From: CANQBR01 sp964641395
Lineage (GTDB): Bacteria; Bacillota; Negativicutes; Acidaminococcales; Acidaminococcaceae
NCBI GenBank assembly: GCA_964641395.1
Contig: CAZXKQ010000008.1
Span: forward strand, 1 to 63,986
Direction of reading: 5' to 3'
DNA length: 63,986 nt
In this document: positions 25,477 to 34,647 of the stretch, piece by piece
How positions within the stretch are numbered: the first letter of the stretch is position 1
How the letters are laid out: each line of letters starts with the position of its first letter
The notes under the pieces: model-generated
What the model saw: only the letters and a program-made list of their open reading frames with translations
What the model was told of the DNA's origin: nothing
Databases searched by the model: none
Translations under genes and position numbers: made by a program

Positions 25477-27426
25477 TCAGGCTGGGGCGGCCTGGCGGCG
25501 GCGGAAGAGCTGCAGCGCCAGGATGGCCAGCAGGGCGGCGATGCCCACCGCGTCGGTGAGCAGGCCGGGATAGAGGAGGGTGGGGGCGATGGCGATGAGG
25601 ACCAAGCGCTCCAACAGGTGGCAGCGGCACAGCAGCCAGCCCTCCAGCCCTGCCACCAGGCCCAGGGTGCCTAAGAGGGCGGTGAAGATGCTCCACAGGG
25701 TGGTGCTCAGGCCGGCCCCGGTCTCCACGCCGATGAGAAGCACCGGATTGTCTAAAAAGAAGAAGGGGATGATGAAGCCGATAATCCCCAGCCGCATGGC
25801 CCACAGCCCGGTCCTAGTCTGGTCCGAGCCGGCTATGCCCGAGGCCACGTAGGCGCTGATGGCCACCGGCGGGGTGATGTTGGACAGGCAGGCGTAGATG
25901 AGGCAGAACATGTGGCTGGTCAGGGCCGGCACCCCGGCATCGATCAGCACCGGCACCGCCACCGCCTGGACGATGACGTAGGCCGCCACCCCCGGCACCC
26001 CCATGCCCAGGATGGTGGACATGATCATCACCAGGAGGCCTGTCAGGTAGATGTTGTTGTTCTCCACCAGGTAGAGGATGAGGTAGCCCATGTTCAGGCC
26101 CATGCTGGTGAGGGTTACGGTGCCGATGATCACGCCGATGATCACGCAGCACACCCCTACGGAGATGGCCCCCTTGGCCCCCTCCACCGTAGCCTCCAGG
26201 ATGATGCGGGGGGTCATGCGGGTCTCCTTCCGCAGCCAGCTGGCCCCGAAGGTACCGAAGATGGAAAAGACCGCCGCATAGAGGGGGGTGTAGCCGGCGA
26301 ACATCAGGCCGATGAGCAGCACCAGGGGGATGACTAGGTGGCCCTGCTGCCTGAGCACCTGGGCCGCCTGGGGTATGTTCTCCTTGGCCAGGCCGGAGAG
26401 GCCCAGGCGCATGGCCTCAAAGTGCACCGCCAGGAGCAGGCCCACGTAGTACAGCAGGGCGGGGACGATGGCCGCCAGCATCACCAGGGTGTAGCTGAGG
26501 CCTAAGAACTCCGCCATGACGAAGCCCACCGCCCCCATGATGGGAGGGCAGAACTGGCCGCCGGTGGAGGCCACCGCTTCCACAGCCGCCGCAAAGTCCT
26601 TCTTGTAGCCGGTGCGCTTCATCAAGGGGATGGTGATGGTGCCGGTAGTGGCCACGTTGGCCACCGCGCTGCCGTTGATCATCCCCATCAGGGCGGAGGC
26701 CAGCACCGCCACCTTGGCGGGGCCGCCAGGGGTGCGGCCCACCAGGGTCAGGGAGAAGTCGTTGATGAATTTAGAAAAACCGCTGTACTTAAGGTAGGAG
26801 CCGAAGAGGACGAAGAGGAAGATGTAGGTGGCGGACACCCCTATGCCGGTGCCCAGCACCCCCTGGGTGCCCCAGAACTGGGTGATCAGCACCCGCCGCA
26901 GGGTGAAGCCGTTGTGGCCTAGGTAGCCGGGCAGGTAGGCCCCGAACCAGTTGTAGGCTAAGAAGACCAGGGCCAGCAGGGCCAGGTTGCCGCTAGCCCT
27001 CCGGGCGGCCTCAAACACCACCAGCAGGGCCACCCCGGCGATGACGGTTTCCAGGTCGTCGATGCGGCCCCCCGTCATGGCGATCCGGTCGTAGTTGAGG
27101 ATGAGGTAGAGGAAGCAGCCTGTGCCTAAAACTATGCAGGCTATATCCCACAGGGGAGGCAGGCGCCGCCGCCTCCTTTCTTTTTTATAGGTGGGAAAGA
27201 GCAAGAAGGTGAAGAGCAGGAGGAAGATGCAGTGGATGGCCCGCAGATTGGTGGCGCTGATGGCCCCCAAAGTGGTGAAATAAACCTGGAAGGCCGCCCA
27301 CAGACACAACAAAACTACGATGACCTTGGCCAAGGGGCCATCGTAGCTGCGCATCCTAGCATCTGCCTCTTTTTCTTCTAACAAGGCCTGGGCCTTGTCC
27401 GCCAAATTTTCCTGTTGCCCTACCAT
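25477..27426 (-). CDS. TRAP transporter permease, fused small and large subunits (system 1)
   Basis: 649 residues with about sixteen membrane helices: an N-terminal four-helix DctQ-like part and a DctM-like remainder, the fused form typical of TAXI systems. Seen are 'SALMGMINGSAVANVATTGTITIPLMKRTGY' and 'STGGQFCPPIMGAVGFVMAEFLG', both conserved in the DctM part. The soluble N-terminus 'NLADKAQALLEEKEADARM' is cytoplasmic. It is the first gene of the unit; two similar palindromes lie about 200-245 bp upstream. Confidence 0.93.
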   Translation of the reverse strand: MVGQQENLADKAQALLEEKEADARMRSYDGPLAKVIVVLLCLWAAFQVYFTTLGAISATNLRAIHCIFLLLFTFLLFPTYKKERRRRRLPPLWDIACIVLGTGCFLYLILNYDRIAMTGGRIDDLETVIAGVALLVVFEAARRASGNLALLALVFLAYNWFGAYLPGYLGHNGFTLRRVLITQFWGTQGVLGTGIGVSATYIFLFVLFGSYLKYSGFSKFINDFSLTLVGRTPGGPAKVAVLASALMGMINGSAVANVATTGTITIPLMKRTGYKKDFAAAVEAVASTGGQFCPPIMGAVGFVMAEFLGLSYTLVMLAAIVPALLYYVGLLLAVHFEAMRLGLSGLAKENIPQAAQVLRQQGHLVIPLVLLIGLMFAGYTPLYAAVFSIFGTFGASWLRKETRMTPRIILEATVEGAKGAISVGVCCVIIGVIIGTVTLTSMGLNMGYLILYLVENNNIYLTGLLVMIMSTILGMGVPGVAAYVIVQAVAVPVLIDAGVPALTSHMFCLIYACLSNITPPVAISAYVASGIAGSDQTRTGLWAMRLGIIGFIIPFFFLDNPVLLIGVETGAGLSTTLWSIFTALLGTLGLVAGLEGWLLCRCHLLERLVLIAIAPTLLYPGLLTDAVGIAALLAILALQLFRRRQAAPA

Positions 27427-27622
27427 CCTACTACACTCCTACAGGTTGCTAACCAAACTACCCCTCCATTATACACTATTTCTCCGCCCATAGCACTGAA
27501 AATTTTTCCAGCAGGGGCTTTTTCCTCCCCCGCCCCCGGGAGGAGGGGCCAGGCAGGGCCGGCCCCCCCTACTGCCAGCTCCGCCGCAGGACCTCGCTCT
27601 TCAAGTACAGCCTATCCTTTAT

Positions 27623-27636
27623 TTGTCATATGTCAA
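27623..27636. promoter_or_regulatory. Operator-like palindrome B upstream of TRAP system 1
   Basis: TTGTCATATGTCAA, the near-copy of palindrome A with one mismatch. On the minus strand it reads TTGACATATGACAA and so includes a TTGACA -35-like hexamer, but the -10 at the right distance is weak (TAGGCT). The rest of the 395-bp region 27427-27821 shows only the terminator at 27764-27794. Confidence 0.5.
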
Positions 27637-27655
27637 GTATTGTGCTTGGGCATCT

Positions 27656-27669
27656 TTGTCATATGACAA
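27656..27669. promoter_or_regulatory. Operator-like palindrome A upstream of TRAP system 1
   Basis: TTGTCATATGACAA is a perfect 14-bp palindrome. Its centre is 33 bp from palindrome B, about three helical turns, so a dimeric regulator could bind both sites on one face. The shape resembles GntR/FadR-class sites, but no regulator gene is adjacent. Confidence 0.55.
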
Positions 27670-27763
27670 GTAATGAAGGAGGCCGCCCCACCGCCTTTTC
27701 CAGCTGTGCCAGGCCCCTGCCGCTTCTATTCACAGCTAGCAGGGGCCCTCCCCGCCCCAGGCA

Positions 27764-27794
27764 GAAAAGGACCCGCCGTGAGCCGGCGGGTCCT
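27764..27794 (-). terminator. Terminator of TRAP system 2
   Basis: 11-bp perfect stem AGGACCCGCCG (27768-27778) with its complement (27784-27794), followed on the minus strand by TTTTC, 27 bp after the permease stop codon. Confidence 0.9.
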
Positions 27795-27821
27795 GCTGGG
27801 CTTTAACCCTAGGGAGGCGGC

Positions 27822-29795
27822 TTAGGCTGCCGCCTTCTTGGCCTTCTTGGTCTGGATGAGGAAGAGGCCTACTAGGACCACGATGCCCAGAATGTCGGTC
27901 TCGATGCCGGGCCGCATCAGGGCCAGGGCGCCGGCGGCGATGACCAGGCGCAGCCACCAGCTAACCCAGGTGCGGAAGTAGCCCTCTACAGCCACGCCGA
28001 TGAGGAAGACGCCGATGCAGGCGGTAATGGTCACCCACAGGCCCTCCAAGAAGGTGGTGTTGATCAACATCAGCTGGGGGGCGTAGACGAACATGAAGGG
28101 CACGATGAAGCCGGCGATGGCCAGTTTCACCGAGGCCACCCCTGTCTTCATGGCGTCGCCGCCGCTGAGGCCGGCAGCCGCGAAGGAAGCCAGGGCCACT
28201 GGCGGCGTCAGGTTGGCAAACATGGCGTAGTAGAAGGAGAACATGTGGGCGGCGCCGGCGGAGATCCCCAGCTTGCCCAGGGCGGGAGCCGCGATGGAGG
28301 CGGTGATGATGTAGGCGGGGATGCTAGGCAGGCCCATGCCCAGGATCATGCAGGTGATCATGGTGAACACCAGGGTGAAGAGGATGCTGGTCTGGCCTAA
28401 GGAGATGATGGTGTTGGCCATGGTGAGGCCGAAGCCGGTCTTGGAGGAGACGCCGATGATGATGCCTACGCAGGCACAGGCGATGGCTACGGAGACCGTC
28501 TGCCTGGCCCCGTCAGCCAGGGCGTCTACAAAGCTCCTCAGGCTCATGCGGGTGCTCTTCACCAGCTGGGCTACCACTACGGTTACGGCTATGGTGCAGA
28601 CAGCGGAGAAGACCACGGTAGTGCCGGAGAAGAACAGCATGTAGAGCAAGAAGATGACCGGGATCAACAGGTGGCCCTGGCGCTTCATAACTGCGCCGGC
28701 CTTAGGCAGCTGGTCCCGGGGCAGGCCTTCCAGGCCGTCCTTGCTGGCCCGCAGCTGTACCTGGATGATGATGCCCAGGTAGTAGAGCAGGGCCGGCACT
28801 GCCGCCCAGACGATGATCTGGGAGTACTTGACGCTGAGCATCTCCGCCATAATGAAGGCGGCGGCGCCCATGATGGGGGGCAGCAGCTGGCCGCCCACGG
28901 AGGCGGAGGCCTCTACGGCGCCGGCGAACTCCTTGCTGTAGCCTATCTTCTTCATCAAGGGGATGGTGAAGGCGCCGGTGGTCACTACGTTGGCTACGGC
29001 GCTGCCGTTGATAGAGCCTAGGAAGCCGGAGGCGATGACGGACACCTTGGCAGGGCCGCCCTTAGTGCTGCCGGCGATGGCCAGGGCGATGTCGTTGAAG
29101 AACTGGCCCATGCCGCACTTGGACATGACGCAGCCGAAGAGGATGAAGAGGAAGATGTAGCTAGCCGCTACATCCACCGACGTACCGTAGATGCCCTCGG
29201 TATTGGCGAAAAGATGGTTGGACAGATCCAGCCAGGTATAGCCCCGGTGCATGAACATCCCCGGCATGGAGCGGCCGAAGAGGCCGTAGGCGATAAAGAT
29301 CAAACTGAGAATGGACAGGGCGTTGCCGCTGCAGCGGCGGGAGGCCTCCAGCACCAGCACCACCAGCAGGGTGGACATCCACATGTCAGTGCTGCTGGCA
29401 TTGCCAGCCCGCTCCACTACCCCCATGTAGTCCACCTGCATGTAAATAGGGGCCAGCAGGGAGAGGCCTATCAGGATCCAGTCCGGGATGGTGGGCTTTT
29501 TACGATTGGACCTGGACCAGAAGGGGTACATCATGAAGCACAGAACCAGCATCATGGCTACATGGATGGAGCGGTGCACCAGTACCAAGGGGCCGCCGAA
29601 GGTGGCCACGTAAAGGTGGTAGAGGGAAACTACCACGCACAGCAGGTAAAACAGTTTTTGGGCGAAGCCGGACAGGGTCCTGGTGGCAGATTCCTTGTCC
29701 AGCTTCCGCATGATTTTTTCGCCCTGTTCCTGGGCGGCAAGAGTTTCAGCGGAGTCAGCCTGATCTAGGGATAGGGTCTTTTTTCCTTCCTCCAC
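27822..29795 (-). CDS. TRAP transporter permease, fused small and large subunits (system 2)
   Basis: 657 residues from GTG 29795, which shares one base with the stop of the DUF1850 gene (TAGTG), so the two are coupled; GAGAGGGGGA lies upstream. The layout is the same fused DctQ-DctM design as system 1, with 'SGFLGSINGSAVANVVTTGAFTIPLMKK' and 'SVGGQLLPPIMGAAAFIMAEML'. The C-terminus is Lys/Ala-rich ('QTKKAKKAAA'). It acts with the TAXI protein at 30311-31318. Confidence 0.93.
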   Translation of the reverse strand: MEEGKKTLSLDQADSAETLAAQEQGEKIMRKLDKESATRTLSGFAQKLFYLLCVVVSLYHLYVATFGGPLVLVHRSIHVAMMLVLCFMMYPFWSRSNRKKPTIPDWILIGLSLLAPIYMQVDYMGVVERAGNASSTDMWMSTLLVVLVLEASRRCSGNALSILSLIFIAYGLFGRSMPGMFMHRGYTWLDLSNHLFANTEGIYGTSVDVAASYIFLFILFGCVMSKCGMGQFFNDIALAIAGSTKGGPAKVSVIASGFLGSINGSAVANVVTTGAFTIPLMKKIGYSKEFAGAVEASASVGGQLLPPIMGAAAFIMAEMLSVKYSQIIVWAAVPALLYYLGIIIQVQLRASKDGLEGLPRDQLPKAGAVMKRQGHLLIPVIFLLYMLFFSGTTVVFSAVCTIAVTVVVAQLVKSTRMSLRSFVDALADGARQTVSVAIACACVGIIIGVSSKTGFGLTMANTIISLGQTSILFTLVFTMITCMILGMGLPSIPAYIITASIAAPALGKLGISAGAAHMFSFYYAMFANLTPPVALASFAAAGLSGGDAMKTGVASVKLAIAGFIVPFMFVYAPQLMLINTTFLEGLWVTITACIGVFLIGVAVEGYFRTWVSWWLRLVIAAGALALMRPGIETDILGIVVLVGLFLIQTKKAKKAAA

Positions 29796-30274
29796 TACAA
29801 TCCCCCTCTCTTAATTTTCAAAACAAGCCGCTCATGTTCCGGCAGAGCCTGGCCAGTGGTGAGCAAAACGCCGTTGAGCTTGATCTCCCGGGTGGCGAAG
29901 TGGGAGTTGAGCCAGTCAAACTCCTGAAACTCCTGCCCAATGCCCTCCATGAAGATCAGGCCGCCCTCTATCCTCACCCTGGTCCCCTTGTTGGCAGGGA
30001 TGCCGGCACCAAAGGCCGGGAAGGAGATGGTGTCCAGCATCAGGGTGTAGTCTTCCGTCACATGATAGTATTCGTGCCAGGGTATCTTCTCCAGGGAATG
30101 GACCCAGCCGAAGAAGAGCCGGTCACCAGGTCGCACAGAGGCCTCCACATAGACCTGCTTAGTCCTGTAATCGTAGATTTGCAGCTGCCGCTCCGGCCTC
30201 AGCTGCCGCCAAGCCAGAAGCCCGGCAACTAGCGCCAAGGCCAGAACAGCAAGGAGCAGTGACTTACGCTTCAT
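29795..30274 (-). CDS. DUF1850 protein of a TAXI-TRAP operon
   Basis: 159 residues with one N-terminal membrane helix and an exported domain. 'RPGDRLFFGWVHSLEKIPWHEYYHV' and 'GAGIPANKGTRVRIEGG' are typical of DUF1850, a family found almost only between TAXI binding proteins and their permeases. Its role is not established; an accessory part of the transporter is the usual suggestion. System 1 in this window has no such gene. Confidence 0.88.
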   Translation of the reverse strand: MKRKSLLLAVLALALVAGLLAWRQLRPERQLQIYDYRTKQVYVEASVRPGDRLFFGWVHSLEKIPWHEYYHVTEDYTLMLDTISFPAFGAGIPANKGTRVRIEGGLIFMEGIGQEFQEFDWLNSHFATREIKLNGVLLTTGQALPEHERLVLKIKRGGL

Positions 30275-30310
30275 ACACTGGAGCCAAGGGGTTGCCTGTA
30301 AGACGGCAGC

Positions 30311-31318
30311 TTACAGCATGCCCTTATCTTTGTAGTATTTTTCAGCGCCGGGATGGAGTTTGATCGAGGTGCCCTTGATGCCCCGCAGAGCGGTGGCAGG
30401 GGTGATCTCCCTCTTGGCAGTGGCGTGGGAAGCGCCGATGGTAGCCAGGCCCTTTTCAGAGTAGAAGCCGGTCAGCAGGTCATACACCACATCATCCGAC
30501 AGTTTTTCAGAAACCAGCATGATGTTCATAACGGCCGCCGTGGTGGTGTCAACCTTGGTGTCGTAAGCTTCCTTGGGGATCTTCCACTCTACGTAGAAGG
30601 GGTACTTCTTGATCAGGTTCTTCAGGGCCTCCCCTTCCACAGGGATGAACACGATTTCCTTGGTGGTGCCCAGTTCCTTAATGGTGGCATTGCCCAGGCC
30701 GGAGGTTACGAAGGCTACGTCGCACTGGCCGTTCTTGATCTGGCTGATGCCTTCACCGTAGGAGAGGTAGTCTACCTTGGCATCCGCATAAGACATGCCG
30801 TGGGCCTCGAACATCATACGGGCGTTCAGCTCTACGCCGGAGTTAGGGGCGCCTACGCCTACCCTCTTCCCCTTCAAGTCGGTGAACTTCTTGATGCCGG
30901 TGTCGCTGGTGGTTACGATCTGGCACACATTAGGCCACAGGCCCATCAAAGCCCGCAGATCGGTAGCCTTGGGCTTGCCCTCAAAGGCGCCGAAGCCCTC
31001 GATGGCCTGGATGACGGAGTCGCTCATGGCGATGGCCAGCTCCCCCTTGCCGCTGCGGATGGCGTTGATGTTCTCTACCGTGGCGCCGGTAGCGGTAGCG
31101 GAGGTCTTGTAGCCCATCTCCCCTACAGCCTTAGAGAAGGCGCCGCCGATGGGGAAGTAAATGCCGCTAGTGGGGCCGGTGAGGACGGTGATGTACTCTT
31201 TGCTCCGGTCCAGCTTGCCCGAGCCCTGGTCGGCCTTCTTGTCATCACCGCCGCCGCAGCCGGCTGCCAGCAGGGCGCAACAGGCCATAGCCGTAAGAAC
31301 AGAGACTAGTTTTTTCAT
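30311..31318 (-). CDS. TAXI-family TRAP transporter solute-binding lipoprotein (system 2)
   Basis: 335 residues with lipobox 'LLAAGCGGG' at about residues 17-24. TAXI features are 'VLTGPTSGIYFPIGGAFSKAV', 'LKGKRVGVGAPNSGVELNAR' and C-terminal 'IKLHPGAEKYYKDKGML'. It is the first gene of system 2, with AAAGGAGGAAA before the ATG. The N-terminal 'TGPTSGIYFPIG' resembles members thought to bind glutamate-like acids, but substrate is undetermined. Confidence 0.93.
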   Translation of the reverse strand: MKKLVSVLTAMACCALLAAGCGGGDDKKADQGSGKLDRSKEYITVLTGPTSGIYFPIGGAFSKAVGEMGYKTSATATGATVENINAIRSGKGELAIAMSDSVIQAIEGFGAFEGKPKATDLRALMGLWPNVCQIVTTSDTGIKKFTDLKGKRVGVGAPNSGVELNARMMFEAHGMSYADAKVDYLSYGEGISQIKNGQCDVAFVTSGLGNATIKELGTTKEIVFIPVEGEALKNLIKKYPFYVEWKIPKEAYDTKVDTTTAAVMNIMLVSEKLSDDVVYDLLTGFYSEKGLATIGASHATAKREITPATALRGIKGTSIKLHPGAEKYYKDKGML

Positions 31319-31450
31319 TGTGTTTCCTCCTTTTTGTACAAATGAGATTTAAAAGATATGGGCCATACTTATTAGGTATTCTACATTGCCACCCCCTTTT
31401 CCTGCCTAGCCGGGAGAATGTGCAGTTATTACCCCTGGCCTGCCAGCTAC

Positions 31451-31490
31451 AAAAGCAAACGGCGGCTACGCTGTTAGCGCAACCGCCGTT
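31451..31490 (-). terminator. Terminator after the dapF-dapL-secreted protein unit
   Basis: 8-bp stem AACGGCGG/CCGCCGTT (31458-31465 with 31483-31490) with an inner short stem in the loop; TTGCTTTT follows on the minus strand, 38 bp after the stop codon at 31528. Confidence 0.78.
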
Positions 31491-31527
31491 GGTTGTCCGC
31501 CCTTCTAACTAGAGGCCAGTTGAAAAC

Positions 31528-31965
31528 TTACTTGCCCTGCTGCCCTTCGGCTCCTGCCGCTGCCTCCTTGGGAGTCTGCAGCACCTCAAAGTTGCGGAGC
31601 AAGGGTTTGTTCTTCACCGTCATGAAGTAGAAAACATACTCAGCAGTGGGATCTTTCTCAAAGTGGGCATCGTAGTGCAACACATCCACGTCGTCCCCCT
31701 TGATGATGACCCGCAGGGTCTTGCTCTGCAGGCTGCCTAGGTTGGCCCCTACCAGCTCTCTGAACTTATTGAAGTTCTCTTCCTTGAACTCCGCCTTGTA
31801 TTCATCGTGGAGTATGGCGGCTACCTGCTTGTACTGGGTAGCCTGGAGGAACTTGTCCACCGTAGCCAGCTCCGCATCCAGGGTGGAGCCTACGGAAGCG
31901 GCGGAGCAGAGGGCGCTGAGCCCTAGCAGCCCGGCAAAAAGCAAGGTCAAAAACAGTTTCTTCAT
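31528..31965 (-). CDS. Secreted protein of unknown function (145 aa)
   Basis: 145 residues. A clear signal peptide ('KKLFLTLLFAGLLGLSALCSA') is cut near residue 22. The remaining about 120 residues look like a small alpha+beta domain with 'DKFLQATQYKQVAAILHDEYK' and 'LRVIIKGDDVDVLHYDAHF', similar in feel to DUF3887/SnoaL-like exported domains, though I cannot assign one. It starts 34 bp after dapL behind GGGAGGT, so it is probably co-transcribed with the dap genes. No known link to lysine synthesis. Confidence 0.75.
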   Translation of the reverse strand: MKKLFLTLLFAGLLGLSALCSAASVGSTLDAELATVDKFLQATQYKQVAAILHDEYKAEFKEENFNKFRELVGANLGSLQSKTLRVIIKGDDVDVLHYDAHFEKDPTAEYVFYFMTVKNKPLLRNFEVLQTPKEAAAGAEGQQGK

Positions 31966-31999
31966 CGGTTAGTTACCTCCCTTAAGAACAGAGTTTAAT

Positions 32000-33196
32000 T
32001 TACAGGGCCTGCAGAATCCGCTCTGCAGCCTCCTGGGTGTTCTCCTTGCTGCCGAAGGAAGTGAGGCGGAAGTAGCCCTCGCCGCACTTGCCGAAGCCGG
32101 CCCCCGGGGTGCCTACGATGCCCAGCTTGTTCAGCAACAGGTCGAAAAACTCCCACGAGCCCATCTGCCCCGGGCACTGGAGCCAGATATAGGGGGAATG
32201 GCGGCCGCCGTAGAACTGGATGCCCTTGGCAGTCAAAACCTCCATCAAGATGCGGGCGTTCTCCTGGTAGTAGGCGATGTTGGCCCGGCACTGCCGCAGC
32301 CCTTCCGGGCTGAACACTGCCTCCGCCCCCCGCTGGACGATGTAGGGCACGCCGTTAAACTTGGTAGTCTGCCGCCGCAGCCACATCTTATTCAAGGAAA
32401 GGACGGCGCCCTGGGAGGTCTTCCGCTTCAAGGCCAGGGGCACCACGGTGTAGCCGCAGCGGGTGCCGGTGAAGCCGGCGGTCTTGGAGAGGGAGCAGAG
32501 CTCGATGGCGCACTCCTTGGCCCCGGGGATGGCGAAGATGCTGCGGGGTATGGCGCTGTCGCTGATGAAGGCTTCGTAGGCCGCATCGTAGAGGATGACC
32601 GCATCATTGGCCAGGGCCCAGGCCACCCACTGCTCCAGCTGCTCCCGGCTGTAGGCGGCGCCGGTGGGATTGTTAGGGGAGCAGAGGTAGACCACGTCCG
32701 CCTTAGTGCCGGGGGTGGGCAGGGGCAGGAAGCCGTTGGCAGGGGTGCCCTCCATATACAGGATCCTGCGGCCGCACATGATGTTGGTGTCCAGGTAGAC
32801 CGGATACACCGGGTCGGGAACCAGGATGGTGTTGGCATTGTCGAAGAGGTCGGTAATATTGCCGCAGTCGCTCTTGGCCCCGTCGCTGATGAAGATTTCC
32901 TTGCTGTCTAGCTCCACGCCGAAGGAGGCGTAGTACTTGACGATGGCTTCGTGTAAAAAGTCGTAGCCCTGCTCCGGGCCGTAGCCCCGGAAGGTCTCCT
33001 GGACCCCCATCTCCCCGGCAGCCTTGGCCAGGGCCTCCACTACGCAGGGAGCCAGCGGCAGGGTCACATCCCCTATCCCCAGGCGGATGACCTTCCGCTC
33101 CGGGTGGGCGGCGGTAAAGGCCGCCACCTTGTGGGCTATATCGGAAAACAGGTAGCTTTCCTTTAAGTTGACGTAATTAGCATTGACTAAGGCCAT
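32000..33196 (-). CDS. dapL: LL-diaminopimelate aminotransferase
   Basis: 398 residues, PLP fold type I. DapL converts tetrahydrodipicolinate straight to LL-diaminopimelate, skipping the acylated intermediates of the DapD/C/E route. Family marks: 'YLFSDIAHKVAAFTAAHPE', 'IRLGIGDVTLPLAP', 'YLCSPNNPTGAAYSREQL' and the PLP lysine in 'CSLSKTAGFTGTRCGY'. It follows dapF by 27 bp, so two consecutive steps to meso-DAP are linked. Confidence 0.96.
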   Translation of the reverse strand: MALVNANYVNLKESYLFSDIAHKVAAFTAAHPERKVIRLGIGDVTLPLAPCVVEALAKAAGEMGVQETFRGYGPEQGYDFLHEAIVKYYASFGVELDSKEIFISDGAKSDCGNITDLFDNANTILVPDPVYPVYLDTNIMCGRRILYMEGTPANGFLPLPTPGTKADVVYLCSPNNPTGAAYSREQLEQWVAWALANDAVILYDAAYEAFISDSAIPRSIFAIPGAKECAIELCSLSKTAGFTGTRCGYTVVPLALKRKTSQGAVLSLNKMWLRRQTTKFNGVPYIVQRGAEAVFSPEGLRQCRANIAYYQENARILMEVLTAKGIQFYGGRHSPYIWLQCPGQMGSWEFFDLLLNKLGIVGTPGAGFGKCGEGYFRLTSFGSKENTQEAAERILQAL

Positions 33197-33223
33197 GGTT
33201 AACCTCCTGGCACTCTCTCCAGC

Positions 33224-34117
33224 CTAACTGTTGATCACCTCGTCCGGCACCTCTATCACCCCGGTGAAGCTCTCCACCGCCCCGCCTTCTAAGAAGACGT
33301 GGTCCTTGGGGCCCTGGGTGACCTTGAGGACGCCTCCCTTGGCCAGCACGGTGAGGGGCTGGCCCTGTTTGCCGGCCCGGTTCAACATCAGGGTGGCTAC
33401 GGTGGCGGCGCAGGCGCCGGTGCCGCAGGCCCAGGTCTCGCCGCTGCCCCGCTCCCACACTCTGAACTTGATGGTATTGGCATCTATGACTTGGACGAAT
33501 TCGGTGTTGACCCCTTCAGGGAAGAGCCTGTGGTGCTCGAAGAGGGGCCCCAGCTCTTCCAGGTTCAGGGCGTCCACATCCTCTACGAAGGTGACGAAGT
33601 GGGGGTTGCCCATGGAAAGGGCGGTGCCGTTGTAGACCAGCTTCTCCCGGGTGACGTCGTCGTGGTTATCGTTCAAGACCAGGCCCTGGTCTACGAAGAC
33701 GTAGTGGTCGCAGGTCATAGGCACGTCCTTGGCTCTGAAGACGGGGACGCCCATATCCACCTTGGCGCTCACCACCTTGCCCTCTGCCACCGTCACAGCC
33801 ACGGTCTTGATGCCGGAGAGGGTTTCGATGCTGATCTCCTTCTTGTCCGTCAGCCCCTTGTCGTAGACGAACTTAGCCACGCAGCGGATGCCGTTGCCGC
33901 ACATCTTCCCCTCGGAGCGATCTGCGTTGAACATCCGCATCTTGAAGTCGGCCCGTTCCGACTTACAGATCATGATCAGGCCGTCGCTGCCGATGCCGAA
34001 GCGGCGGTGGCTGACGTAGGCCGAAATAGCCCCTGGGTTGGGCAGTTCCCCTGCGGTGCAGTCCACATAGACGTAGTCGTTGCCGGCCCCGTGCATCTTG
34101 CTAAATTCTATCCTCAT
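33224..34117 (-). CDS. dapF: Diaminopimelate epimerase
   Basis: 297 residues. DapF turns LL-DAP into meso-DAP for peptidoglycan and lysine. N-terminal 'RIEFSKMHGAGNDYVYVDC' and both catalytic Cys contexts are present: 'MCGNGIRCVAKF' and 'TWACGTGACAATVA'. It is the first gene of the dap unit. Confidence 0.97.
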   Translation of the reverse strand: MRIEFSKMHGAGNDYVYVDCTAGELPNPGAISAYVSHRRFGIGSDGLIMICKSERADFKMRMFNADRSEGKMCGNGIRCVAKFVYDKGLTDKKEISIETLSGIKTVAVTVAEGKVVSAKVDMGVPVFRAKDVPMTCDHYVFVDQGLVLNDNHDDVTREKLVYNGTALSMGNPHFVTFVEDVDALNLEELGPLFEHHRLFPEGVNTEFVQVIDANTIKFRVWERGSGETWACGTGACAATVATLMLNRAGKQGQPLTVLAKGGVLKVTQGPKDHVFLEGGAVESFTGVIEVPDEVINS

Positions 34118-34170
34118 GGCGGGCCTCCTTCAGGCTGAATGGAAGGGCACATAACTGTGCCACTCCCTTT

Positions 34171-34176
34171 ATTATA
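34171..34176 (-). promoter_or_regulatory. -10 element before dapF
   Basis: TATAAT on the minus strand (34176-34171), 54 bp before the dapF start. The -35 at 17 bp (CTTTCA) is poor, so only the -10 is well supported. Confidence 0.45.
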
Positions 34177-34220
34177 GCAAAAATTTCCCCTAATGAAAGG
34201 GCCGACGGCTATTTTTTTGC

Positions 34221-34272
34221 AAAAAAAGGCAAGGAACCCCCTTCCGCTGCTGGCAGGCGGGAGCCCTTGCCC
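34221..34272 (-). terminator. Terminator of the feo operon
   Basis: On the minus strand GGGCAAGG (34272-34265) pairs with CCTTGCC (34234-34228) across a long loop, followed by seven T. Confidence 0.8.
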
Positions 34273-34286
34273 TAAATGGGCGCTTC

Positions 34287-34448
34287 TTATTGGCGGCTGC
34301 GGCTTTCGTAGAGGCAGTGACGGCAGTTCCTGTCCGGACCGCCGCTACAGCCCCTGCAGCCTCCCTTCTTAGTCGGCCCTAGCACGTATTTGCCGGCCCA
34401 GTACAGGGCGGCCACGATGACGACGGCCAAAAGCCCGGTGGTAAGCAT
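34287..34448 (-). CDS. FeoB-associated Cys-rich membrane peptide, copy 2
   Basis: 53 residues: one N-terminal helix ('LLAVVIVAALYWAGKYVLG') and a Cys-rich tail with CRGC and NCRHC. Same family as the gene just upstream, and the two clearly arose by duplication. Such peptides sit at the end of Feo operons in Firmicutes and are thought to bind iron or assist FeoB. The ATG lies 4 nt after the stop of copy 1. Confidence 0.85.
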   Translation of the reverse strand: MLTTGLLAVVIVAALYWAGKYVLGPTKKGGCRGCSGGPDRNCRHCLYESRSRQ

Positions 34449-34452
34449 GCTG

Positions 34453-34623
34453 TCACCCTTTTCCGTGGAGGTTGACGTAGGTTTCGTGCCGGCAGTGGGG
34501 GCAGCCGCCCCTCTCGCCGCTGTCGCAGCCTACGCAGCCGCCGTTCTTAGTGTTCCGCAGCACGTGTTTGCCGGCGAAGTAAACCGCGGCTACGATGAGC
34601 AGGGCTAGAATCCAAGTAACCAC
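34453..34623 (-). CDS. FeoB-associated Cys-rich membrane peptide, copy 1
   Basis: 56 residues from GTG 34623, with AAGGTGAG 5 nt upstream. The membrane helix 'WILALLIVAAVYFAGKHVL' is followed by a tail with CVGC and CPHC. Both copies keep the two CxxC-like pairs and the AGK(Y/H)VL end of the helix. It lies 24 bp after the feoB stop codon. Confidence 0.85.
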   Translation of the reverse strand: MVTWILALLIVAAVYFAGKHVLRNTKNGGCVGCDSGERGGCPHCRHETYVNLHGKG

Positions 34624-34647
34624 AATCTCACCTTCTTTGGCGCAGGG

